DNA of 21,118 bases from positions 1-21,118 of the forward strand of contig JBMNOD010000061.1 in the NCBI GenBank assembly GCA_050942875.1. Direction: 5' to 3'. The translations under genes were made by a program, and so were the position numbers. This stretch comes from JAAZAI01 sp050942875. GTDB lineage: Bacteria; Verrucomicrobiota; Kiritimatiellia; RFP12; UBA3636. Below, one piece after another: positions 9,601-14,121 of this stretch (position 1 is its first letter; each line of letters begins with the position of its first letter). The notes under the pieces are model-generated. The model made no database searches, was not told the origin of the DNA, and was given only the letters and a program-made list of their open reading frames with translations.

Positions 9601-10023
9601 GACAATGGAAGGGTTGCGCGGCAGGCTGACGTTGTTGCGCAGCGGGATCACGGCGCCCATCGGCAGCCCCACGGGGTCGGACGCATAGCCGGGCGGAATG
9701 CCGTTGGCGTCGTTGCCGTCGCCCCAGATCTGGGTCGTGGGCTGGGCCGGGTTGTTGATGTCGACCTCGTAGCCGTCCTCCCAGTGGTCGTAGTGGACGA
9801 TGGTGTCCGGGCCGGTGACGACGATCGAGGTGACGCTCTCCATGGGCGCCTTGATCCGGTTCCAGCCATCAAGCGTGTTGAAGGCCTGCAGCACCTGCGC
9901 CTCGGGCAGCGGCAGGTAGAACTCGTGCACCATGTAGACGGCCGGGGCGATGCAAGGCATCAAGACGGCAAAAGCCGCCAGCCACTTGGCCAGTGGAAAT
10001 TGTGTTCGGTTTTGGATTCCCAT
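646..10023 (-). CDS. Giant predicted exported surface protein with DUF11, three DUF2341-LamG modules, SdrD-B-like repeats and a TSP3 motif
   Basis: A 3125-residue protein, likely secreted or on the cell surface. The start is taken at ATG 10023, because it follows GGGGA by 6 bp and opens directly into a signal sequence (MGIQNRTQFPLAKWLAAFAV, then a hydrophobic stretch to about residue 35); the frame extends 12 codons further to a TTG. Visible order: signal; an uncharacterised N-terminal region of about 450 residues with the phrase YDHWEDGYEVDI; a DUF11-like domain (about 496-620); repeat domain X (about 626-748); a Pro/Glu linker; three DUF2341 plus LamG-like lectin modules (about 781-1108, 1123-1450, 1485-1806); an unassigned region; a second domain X (about 2059-2174); two DUF11-like domains (2181-2428); four SdrD-B-like repeats (2429-2904); a fibronectin-like domain; and a TSP3-like calcium motif DDDPDGDGLTNFEEF near 3025 with a short C-terminal module. 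No LPXTG, PEP-CTERM or membrane anchor is visible. Binding to glycans or matrix is inferred from the LamG folds. No catalytic domain was recognised. Confidence 0.93.
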   Translation of the reverse strand: MGIQNRTQFPLAKWLAAFAVLMPCIAPAVYMVHEFYLPLPEAQVLQAFNTLDGWNRIKAPMESVTSIVVTGPDTIVHYDHWEDGYEVDINNPAQPTTQIWGDGNDANGIPPGYASDPVGLPMGAVIPLRNNVSLPRNPSIVLYDARDRITASKALVISRALWSVSTGPVLAESIEVAATIDHGTHYVAPVGEDVSSDQMFEFVGLAVMADMDNTAVTIDKDGPGGAAPVTVTLNRGESHYVNGGVMTGAEVTATKPVQVHLLTGDVGSTYETRWYTLVPVEDWFSRYMSPVGTSPNGQPCYVFLYNHNAAPITVNAVSRVGSESLTVEPGETLRWQMPQNSGAMFTSAGGEPFFAVATVGANRSANDAHDWGFTLMPQDALSSTAVVGWGPGSSDMSRNGSPVFVSPARATRIYVDYNGDGQGSLTDPNGGKYDKHYDLAALQSQTIFDPDGDQTAMRIYTTDGALFTAAWGQDPATALPWNPYLDMGSTVLPLPEPKIIKSSRLVSDIHPDGPSIGDTLEYRIEVDNKGLLPLGNTVVLDTLPPQLQYVPNSTTLDGEPLPDNHAPATPFPLDAPGYTIPIILRAGTSVFTYRTLVVGPGSIVNRGAVPQYEIYDDTETEVLPGEGSHPSVVRFVDAGGNDVEVYPEGDDIYLWFTDADANRNPDAVETITLLVRNETTGDYEFITLTETGEDTGVFTTTTPLPSSPSSGLDPEDGVLHARAGDELTVNYVDPIYGDWCSDTATLSVISAQKKLYLTEPAEGAVPDPEEPGNPEDPPAPVSYYKRQITFNNSTRNEDLKDFPVLVTLTSADFDFAKVKSDGSNIRFYDADGTTPLSYEIESWNPAAGEAHVWVKVPQIDKLSDTDSIWMHYGNPALADAQSPAAVWSSGFEAVWHMDEVTGTTVSDSTGNGWDGTANASVVLNASGQINGADAYPDGVQGYTRLDKTGAIVPVRNSPFTFESWLHVEPNSNYDRVFAQAVSGRHLQVIRHGGIVQVGRSDGSSIDCPLKGAATVPANRSWFHFAWVFNGSSDTLYINGKPNSTSTTPHQGAQVSSLGQNYIGARDSSNFPFGGKLDEMRISGTARSAGWVDAQYAAMSGAFSVIGAEQSDGQGTSPAPAADEWLYKRKLTFDNGTRSEALRDFPVLVTLTADNFDFAKAQGDGQDIRFYDADGTTPLSYEIESWDMSAQQAHIWVKVPQIDALSGTDGIWMFYGNSAASDAQSAGDVWSNGFEAVWHMDETSGAVADSTGNGWNGTPAGVVRDTETKINGADSYPVGVSSYTALPSGNIIGTGETVTFEGWIRNYYPESAWQDRIFTHEAAGRKMQVSWTWSASHHKIDVARFDGSSPLVLKKSVQVPRDGWFHFVWVKNGTTDTLYVNGETGIDQAVDSGFQTTTTDGSYIGSLSKSSCNFDGALDEMRVSSVARSADWISAQYASMNGTFVGMGDEQENAPPAIENALDRIDPAAIGDTTTVRSEVLSADGGWSYKKQLTFLNASRAENLDNFPVLVHLTSANFDFAKAQGAGQDIRFYDADGTTALAYEIESWDAAAQQAHIWVKVPRIDASSSTDSIWMEYGNPAAADAQSPSAVWNSGFEAVWHMDETSGATVADSTANARNGVPTGVALDTAGQINGADGFGGTSRTRLPGVAIVPVTGSFTFESWVYVGSSANFDRIFTQDTQNRQCQVLWNAGKLEVGRNETGGSVNSIPGKKGATVPSGKWFHFVWVKNGSTDTLYVDGAAAANANPYSSMALGDGNNYIGTRAATTANFDGRLDEMRISSVARSANWVSAQYAAMTDAFISFGHETAIPAENVARIAFTQLPCFCSDFTMPAGGNLSASVFVAAVDGAMPVNPAISARLKYDGATFATLGAPTAQLLGPGEGGEGIYRLDWSTVLGGKVTIPAGEAVTLEITSADRAPFAILYDSEDYPSFVSLPADTIIKVESLAVFDAPYPDGSPVDTVIAGTTAYMRATVSDPFGAYDITGLTLAIPEMGVDMTLDDTAVVHTTLGTKTYEFSCCPPPAAGSSLSITVTAHEGTEGITNVAATRIHVSADDFGTPSTTEFTIDNNGEHTEIYQPDQTVHVRVTDLDQNTNPDEVETITVTITTSSGDTETITLYETGTDTGVFTGGIPASATTDGGDGDGTLYAPPGTVLDVVYVDPDDPTDTSSDTAIVTQPPGTPGIGIQKQLADPSVSTVGIGSEVVYRVRVFNTGTTTLDPVVLTDGYPAGLRFVSAEPAPTSHDSTNRVVTWSNIGPLAPRGIREFELTFEALAAGNSVINTATATYPGGSQSDDASVTIVDAGHTVTKTLLSPSPAGYGEIVEYRIVVQNTGNTRITSIPLEDAFSAAYLDYVPGSATFEPDGIGAGALFWENIAAPDGLAAGGAITNDLKFKVVGAGNPVVNTAAADYSVDEYDTPVPPARDSDTNLVSTAGLISGHVWNDLNRNADGDAGEPRLPGVEIRLYDTNGVLVATTTTLGEDGYYEFPNLPDGTYTVVEVDPPGYGSTGDADGINDNSITVTVANGSVHPNRDFYDYRLPFDQQASISGTVWHDENRDGTVDPGERGIPGVTVALYKDVNNNGEYDAGDRFVRFAFTDLDGGYAFSALEPGNYIVVETDLPGYMSTGDVVNPNDNQIPVSVNAGDHVTGRDFLDAKIPARLYGYAFLDLDDSLTKSPADSVLNEVDVRLYMNGIFVATTTTDENGFYEFNHLPPGNYDVRFSSDAGALVDLPAVGTPAAGDPHRQRATNAVDHAVAHYTLYPGHGIGDNAGEPVNVGYKPAEDAATIGDRVWNDANANGIQDDGEPGIEGVVVKIYRVADDGAGGLETNLVATTTTDANGNYLFQVPPGDYLLRVDAPDGYSFSPKNANGGTPETDSDFGENGPHSNVITLMPNEVNLDLDAGLYSNPTLSVITSFRAFAEDGTVFVEWETAAEYDTIGYWVDRLEGGVWTRLNPEAPVWSEMNGHPTLYTLADPGAEAGGCYTWRVVEIEGSGRENLYGPYTVFVDGPAADFDSWAGEIDWAGAASGRDDDPDGDGLTNFEEFLAGTDPLQANSVLKILGIRPVAGGIEIRWASVAGKVYAIEHARTLGDPWLPVKTGHVADGSVSRFVLPGADGGFFRVVLTAEP
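1310..2735 (-). repeat. Four SdrD-B-like repeats inside the giant gene
   Basis: Four consecutive units of roughly 110-125 residues start near 2735, 2405, 2065 and 1685 on the minus strand. Each opens with a short beta strand and a D-x-N-x-D/N calcium-type motif: VWNDLNRNADGDAGEP, VWHDENRDGTVDPGER, and VWNDANANGIQDDGEP in units 1, 2 and 4. Each continues with the G-V-x-V/I-x-L-Y and DGYYEF / GNYLF signatures of SdrD-B-like prealbumin folds. Unit 3 reads FLDLDDSLTKSPADS, lacking the normal acidic spacing, and may not bind calcium. Confidence 0.85.
3500..3845 (-). repeat. Domain X, copy 2 (DxxQNTNPDEVETITV type) inside the giant gene
   Basis: About 115 residues sharing a clear pattern with 7780-8145: a D-x-D/N-x-N-x-N-P-D-x-V-E-T-I-T core, then ITL-x-ETG-x-DTGVFT, then a V-x-YVDP segment and a closing SDTA strand. 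The pattern looks like an Ig-like beta-sandwich as seen in S-layer-type and other surface proteins. I cannot name the family from sequence alone. Confidence 0.75.
4605..7680 (-). repeat. Three tandem DUF2341-LamG modules inside the giant gene
   Basis: Modules begin near 7680, 6654 and 5568 (spacing 1026 and 1086 bp). Each starts with a Y-K-R/K-Q/K-I/L-TF strand, contains DFPVLV, the phrase IRFYDADGTT and YEIESW, then WVKVP-x-ID and W-M-x-YGN (DUF2341), and GFEAVWHMDE, followed by a LamG-like sandwich with FHF-x-WV, D-TLY-x-(N/D)G, and L-DEMR(I/V)S. Parts are very similar at DNA level, for example around 5383-5450 and 6463-6530, which points to tandem duplication or gene conversion. The loops between conserved strands differ between copies. 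Confidence 0.9.
7780..8145 (-). repeat. Domain X, copy 1 (DADANRNPDAVETITL type) inside the giant gene
   Basis: First copy of the roughly 115-residue domain described at 3500-3845. It carries the same DxNxNPDxVETIT core, ITLTETGEDTGVFT and VNYVDP segments and a closing SDTATLS. It lies between a DUF11-like domain and the first DUF2341-LamG module, so the two copies of domain X flank the lectin-like block, together with DUF11 domains on the outer sides. Confidence 0.75.
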
Positions 10024-10213
10024 GGAGATTCCCCAGTGTTCATCTTGTTTGGCAAACAAGTCTTTGTGTTTGCGTGTGGTTTTTTTGACAATACGACGTC
10101 GACCAATGAGTGTAACCTTTCATGGGATGCGAGTCCAGACAAAACTTCAAATGGCCAACTGATCGCCTCCCCCTGCAAGAAATGTCTTCCAAAAAAGGCG
10201 GTTTTCCGCTAGA
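10024..10213. promoter_or_regulatory. Divergent intergenic region between the giant gene and the seven-gene run
   Basis: About 190 bp less GC-rich than the flanking genes separate the two divergent starts, so promoters for both must be here or in the coding ends. A perfect TTGACA lies at 10085-10090 on the plus strand, but no good -10 hexamer occurs 16-18 bp downstream. On the minus strand no convincing sigma70 pair was seen. A small hairpin GCGG-TTTT-CCGC (10198-10209) sits just ahead of the plus-strand start at 10214, close to where a ribosome would bind. I do not assign exact promoters. Confidence 0.5.
10044..10060. promoter_or_regulatory. 17-bp palindrome in the leader of the giant gene
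   Basis: CTTGTTTGGCAAACAAG is a perfect inverted repeat (7-bp arms CTTGTTT/AAACAAG around GGC). It ends 20 bp upstream of the chosen ATG at 10023, inside the leader or promoter of the giant gene. It could be an operator for a dimeric regulator or an mRNA hairpin near the ribosome binding site. Both roles are inference. Confidence 0.5.
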
Positions 10214-11095
10214 ATGCCAACCATGTTTTTCCGGATTAGCAGGTTGGCGTTCAGACCCAGGGTCGGCATGGCGCTCGCAGGCGCCCTTGCGAGCCTTGTT
10301 CTGCTTGCCTCCGCATCGGCCCAGGTTCTGGGCAACGTGCCGTTTTCGCGCTACGAATCGATCCTCGAGCGCGCGCCGTTTGGCGCGCCGCCGCCGCCGC
10401 CGCCGCCGGAACCGGATCCGGCCGACGTCGCCGATGCGGCCGACGAAGACGAGGCCTACGTCATCCCGCCCGGGCTTGAGCATGTCAAAGTCACCCTGCT
10501 CTCGCGCTTCCGCGGCATCCCCGCAGCCGGCTTCGTCGATGGCGAATCCAACACGCCCTACTACCTGCTCGAAGGCCAATCCAACGACTTCGAGCTCGTA
10601 TCCGTCGATTTCCCCGCCCAAATGATCCGACTCAGGCGCGGCGGCGTCGAAGCCGATCTGCCGCTTTGGATCAACCCTGCCACGACGAACCAGGCCGACC
10701 TCTCCACCTTCGGCATGCCGGCGGGAAGCGCCCCGTCCGCCACGGCGGGCGCGCGCGTGTCGGCAACGCCAGTCCGCACGTCGCCAGGCCGGACGTCGCC
10801 TCGGCAGCTGACGCCGGAGGAACAGAAACGCCGCGAGGAGTTTCGCATTCGCCGAGAAGAAGCAAGAAAACAACGCGAAGCCGAGCGGGAACGACAACGA
10901 GAGGAACTCGCCAAACTGACGCCCGAGCAACGTGAACGACGTCTTCGCGACCTCAATGTGGAGATGATCATCAACGACAGCGGCCCTCCGCTGCCCATCA
11001 CGCTCGACGACAAGGACATCAAGAAACTCGTCGACGCAGGGTTCGACGTGCCGGGGCACACGCCGCCAACCGAGAAAGCGCCCGGGAGACAATGA
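10214..11095 (+). CDS. Secreted GspC/PilP-like protein with a charged coiled-coil segment
   Basis: 293 residues. An N-terminal signal or membrane-anchor segment (about 19-36, ALAGALASLVLLASASA) is followed by Y-x-x-I-x-ERAPFGAPPPPPPP (47-65). Next comes a small beta domain (about 90-152: VTLLSRFRGIPAAGFVD, YYLLEGQ, then IRLRRGGVEADL). This order resembles the periplasmic homology region of GspC and PilP proteins of type II secretion and type IV pilus systems, as found in many Verrucomicrobiota-like genomes. Residues 200-250 are an almost uninterrupted Arg/Glu/Gln stretch predicted to be a long helix or coiled coil. The gene ends in an ATGA overlap with the kinase gene. No gspD or pil genes are in the window, so participation in secretion is inferred. 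Start ATG 10214 is used; a second ATG at 10223 is an alternative, and neither has a clear ribosome site. Confidence 0.8.
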   Translation: MPTMFFRISRLAFRPRVGMALAGALASLVLLASASAQVLGNVPFSRYESILERAPFGAPPPPPPPEPDPADVADAADEDEAYVIPPGLEHVKVTLLSRFRGIPAAGFVDGESNTPYYLLEGQSNDFELVSVDFPAQMIRLRRGGVEADLPLWINPATTNQADLSTFGMPAGSAPSATAGARVSATPVRTSPGRTSPRQLTPEEQKRREEFRIRREEARKQREAERERQREELAKLTPEQRERRLRDLNVEMIINDSGPPLPITLDDKDIKKLVDAGFDVPGHTPPTEKAPGRQ

Positions 11096-12774
11096 ACAAC
11101 ACGGCAACCATACTGATCACGACGCACGACGCCGATCGCGCCCAGTTGAGGCTGCCAGGCACGTTCGTCTGGGAGACGCTCCCGGAATTGGCGGACGACG
11201 GCCTCCCCCATCTCGGCGCCATCGTCAACAACGACGTCGTCTCCCTGCACACGCGGCTCGACATGAACTGCACGGTCCACGGCATCACAGCCAGGCATTC
11301 CGACGGCATGCGCATCCTGCGCCGCTCCATGGGCTTCTTGCTGGCCATGTGCGTACGCAAGGCATTTCCCGGGGCAAAATATCGCATTCAGCATTCGCTG
11401 GGCGACGGCATGTTCTTCACCCTGCGCCAGGAAGGCGAACCCGACGACGCGCCGATCCGCTCGAAAGTGGTGCGCACCCTCGAGAAGACAATGCGCGAGA
11501 TCGTCGAAAAAGACCTGTCGATCAATTGCTTCCACTGCGCCTACGAAGAGGCCGTGGACGCCTTCGCCCAGACGAACCAAATGGACAAGGTCGGACTCCT
11601 GCGCCACATCAACACGCCGTCCGTGCGCCTGCTCCGCTGCGAAAACTACACCGACCTCGCCCAGGGGGCCGTGGCCAACCGCACCGGCGTCCTCGGCGTC
11701 TTCTCGCTCATCCCCTGCGAAGACGGCTGCATCATGCAAATGCCGTCGCAGGCAGACCCGACCACCGTCGCGCCGTTCAAACCAAACGCCGAGCTCATGC
11801 GCGTCCATCGCGAACATACGCGCTGGGGCGAAACCATGGGCGTGCGCAGCGTAGGCCAGCTCAACCAGGCCGTCTACGACCTCGGCATCAGCGACGTGAT
11901 CCAGATGGCCGAAGCGCTTCACGACAAGAACTACGCCCGAATCGCCGACCTCGTCACCACGCGCGATCCCCTGCCCCGCCTCGTGCTCATCGCCGGCCCC
12001 TCCGCAGCCGGCAAGACGACCTCGGCGAAACGCCTCGGCATCCATCTCCGCGTGAATGGCTGCCGGCCGGTGACGCTCTCGACCGACGACTACTTCGTAG
12101 GCGACGAGCTCAACCCGCTTGATGAAGACGGCAAGCCGGACTACGAACACATCGAGGCGCTTGATCTGGCCATGTTCCACGAACACCTCGCCGCCTTGGT
12201 CGACGGCAGGCCGATCAAACGTCGACGCTTCGATTTCGCCACCCAGCAACCGGTCTTCACCGACGAAGTCCTCCAGCTCGAACCGCGCGACATCCTCATC
12301 GTGGAAGGGCTCCACGGACTCAACCCGATCCTCTCGGAGATGGTGCCCCGCAACCGCAAGTTCATGATCTTCCTGAGCGCACTGACGCAACTCGGCATCG
12401 ACGACAACAACATTCTCTCGACGACCGACAACCGCCTGATCCGCCGCGTCGTCCGCGACCACCTCTTCCGCGGGCACTCGGCGCTCGAGACAATTCGGAT
12501 GTGGCCGTCCGTGCGCCGCGGCGAAGAGCGGTGGATCTTCCCGTTCCAGGACGAAGCCGACATCTCGTTGAACACCGCGCTCGACTACGAACTCGCCGTG
12601 CTGCGGCCGTTCGCCGATCCGCTGCTCGCCGAGATCAAGCCCTTCCATCCCGAATACGCCACCGCCCGCCGCCTCCAGGCCGTGCTCCGCAACTTCCACC
12701 CCACGACCGCGCTCGCCGTCCCCGGCGATTCCGTGCTGCGCGAATACATCGGCGGCAGCCTGCTGAAATACTGA
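11092..12774 (+). CDS. Uridine-kinase-like nucleoside kinase with a ThrRS-like N-terminal half
   Basis: 560 residues. The C-terminal half is a P-loop kinase of the uridine kinase/phosphoribulokinase family: Walker A GPSAAGKTT (302-310, Lys308), STDDYF followed by PDYEHIEALD, KRRRFDF, and a Walker-B-like ILIVEGLHGL. It probably phosphorylates a nucleoside or related sugar with ATP in the cytoplasm. The N-terminal 280 residues carry an ARHSDGMRILRRS segment that recalls the TGS/editing-type region of threonyl-tRNA synthetase; kinases with such an N-terminal extension are known in several bacterial phyla and are annotated as nucleoside or uridine kinases. The function of the extension is not known to me. 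The ATG overlaps the stop of the upstream gene (ATGA), suggesting translational coupling. Substrate is not deducible from sequence alone. Confidence 0.88.
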   Translation: MNNTATILITTHDADRAQLRLPGTFVWETLPELADDGLPHLGAIVNNDVVSLHTRLDMNCTVHGITARHSDGMRILRRSMGFLLAMCVRKAFPGAKYRIQHSLGDGMFFTLRQEGEPDDAPIRSKVVRTLEKTMREIVEKDLSINCFHCAYEEAVDAFAQTNQMDKVGLLRHINTPSVRLLRCENYTDLAQGAVANRTGVLGVFSLIPCEDGCIMQMPSQADPTTVAPFKPNAELMRVHREHTRWGETMGVRSVGQLNQAVYDLGISDVIQMAEALHDKNYARIADLVTTRDPLPRLVLIAGPSAAGKTTSAKRLGIHLRVNGCRPVTLSTDDYFVGDELNPLDEDGKPDYEHIEALDLAMFHEHLAALVDGRPIKRRRFDFATQQPVFTDEVLQLEPRDILIVEGLHGLNPILSEMVPRNRKFMIFLSALTQLGIDDNNILSTTDNRLIRRVVRDHLFRGHSALETIRMWPSVRRGEERWIFPFQDEADISLNTALDYELAVLRPFADPLLAEIKPFHPEYATARRLQAVLRNFHPTTALAVPGDSVLREYIGGSLLKY

Positions 12775-12804
12775 TTTTCCCCTGAAAAGAAATGAAACAA
12801 TAAA

Positions 12805-14112
12805 ATGAACATACGCATTGTCAACTGGAACCCAGCGCGCCGTTCACGCACCATCGAAATCTTCCTGAAGCGGCCCGCCTTCGACGCCGAAGCCGAAAAA
12901 GTCGCCGCCGAACTGCTCCTCGACATCAAGACCCGTGGCGAGCCGGCCGTGCTGGCCGCGATCTCGCAATACGAAGGCATCTCGCTCAAGGCCTCGGAAC
13001 TGCGTGTCTCCAAGGCGGAATTCGACGACGCCGAATCAAAGGTGCCAGAACACATCAAGCGCCAGATCGAAGAGGCGCGCGCCCGCGTGGCCGAGTTCTC
13101 CCGCAAGTCGATGCGCCAGGACTGGACGATGAAGACGCCGCACGGCGGCACCCTCGGAGAATTCCATTCGCCCCTGAGCCGCGTGGGCATCTACGTCCCC
13201 GGCGGAACGGCGCCGCTCGCCTCGACCGTCATCATGACCGCGACGCTCGCGCAAACGGCGGGCGTCCCCGAAATCGTGGCCTGCACACCCACCGGAAAGA
13301 CAAAGCAGCTCAACGCCGCCATGCTCTACGCCATGCGCGTCTCGGGCGTGACCGAGGCGTACCGCGTCGGCGGCATCCAGGCCATCGGCATGATGGCCTA
13401 CGGCATCCGCCGCATCGAGCCCGTCCGCAAGATCGTCGGGCCCGGCGGCACCTTCGTCACGGCCGCGAAACGCCAAGTCTACGGCACCGTGGCGCTCGAC
13501 CTCGTGGCAGGCCCCAGCGAAATCGCGATTCTCGCCGACGATGGAGCAAACCCCGAGTTCATCTCCGCCGACCTGCTCTCGCAGGCCGAACACGGCACCG
13601 GCTTCGAACGCGCCATGTTCGTCACCGATTCGCCAGACCTCGCCCAGGAGGTCGCCGCCGCCCTCTCGCGCCAAATTCCGAAAATGACGAGGCGCAGCTT
13701 CGTCAAACGCGTCACAGACGCGAACGGCATCCTCCTGGCCGTCGCCCCGACGATCGACGACGGCCTTGATCTGATCAACCGCTTCGCACCCGAGCACTTC
13801 GAGCTCATGGTGCGCAACCCCGCCAGGCTGCTGCCGCGGATCACCTGCGCCGGCGCCGTCTTCGTCGGCCCCTGGACGCCCGAGTCGGTCGGCGATTTCG
13901 CCGCCGGCCCCAGCCACGTCCTGCCCACCGGCGGCGCCGCCCGGATGTTCTCCGGGCTCACGGTCGACGACTTCCGCCGCCGAACAAGTCTCGTTGAATA
14001 CCAGGAGCAGGATCTGCGCGACGCCCTCCCCATCATCGACATGTTCAGCGATATCGAAGGACTCGACGGCCACTACAAGTCCGCCGCCCTTCGCTTTCAG
14101 ACACCCCGATAA
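12805..14112 (+). CDS. hisD: Histidinol dehydrogenase
   Basis: 435 residues, the usual length. The enzyme carries out the last two steps of histidine synthesis, oxidising L-histidinol to L-histidine with two NAD+ and a zinc ion. The family signature is clear: GPGGTFVTAAKRQVYG, then DLVAGPSEIAILAD. Zinc ligands by alignment with the known E. coli enzyme are Gln260 and His263 (SQAEHG), Asp364 (VGDFAAG) and His423 (GHYKSA). The catalytic Glu330-His331 pair is present in APEHFEL. All key residues are intact. No other his gene is adjacent, so it stands outside a his operon. ATG 12805 follows the kinase gene after 30 bp; the upstream sequence is A-rich with no strong Shine-Dalgarno. Confidence 0.97.
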   Translation: MNIRIVNWNPARRSRTIEIFLKRPAFDAEAEKVAAELLLDIKTRGEPAVLAAISQYEGISLKASELRVSKAEFDDAESKVPEHIKRQIEEARARVAEFSRKSMRQDWTMKTPHGGTLGEFHSPLSRVGIYVPGGTAPLASTVIMTATLAQTAGVPEIVACTPTGKTKQLNAAMLYAMRVSGVTEAYRVGGIQAIGMMAYGIRRIEPVRKIVGPGGTFVTAAKRQVYGTVALDLVAGPSEIAILADDGANPEFISADLLSQAEHGTGFERAMFVTDSPDLAQEVAAALSRQIPKMTRRSFVKRVTDANGILLAVAPTIDDGLDLINRFAPEHFELMVRNPARLLPRITCAGAVFVGPWTPESVGDFAAGPSHVLPTGGAARMFSGLTVDDFRRRTSLVEYQEQDLRDALPIIDMFSDIEGLDGHYKSAALRFQTPR

Positions 14113-14121
14113 CAAGCAAAA

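Noticed and set aside
10024..10059. Extending the giant gene 12 codons to the TTG at 10059
   Set aside because: The ATG at 10023 has a GGGGA at suitable distance and starts a normal signal peptide, and the extension would translate part of the 17-bp palindrome.
10085..10116. Sigma70 promoter built on the perfect TTGACA at 10085-10090
   Set aside because: No acceptable -10 hexamer lies 16-18 bp downstream; TGTAAC at 10111 would need a 20-bp spacer. It may be a chance match.
730..10212. Long plus-strand open frames opposite the giant gene (730-3522, 3775-5799, 7336-10212)
   Set aside because: They lie wholly or almost wholly antisense to a gene with clear domains. Their translations are Arg/Val/Gly/Asp-rich without domains, as expected from the complement of GC-rich codons.
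10561..12699. A 712-codon minus-strand open frame opposite the GspC-like and kinase genes
   Set aside because: It is antisense to the P-loop kinase with clear motifs, and its translation is low-complexity without recognisable domains.
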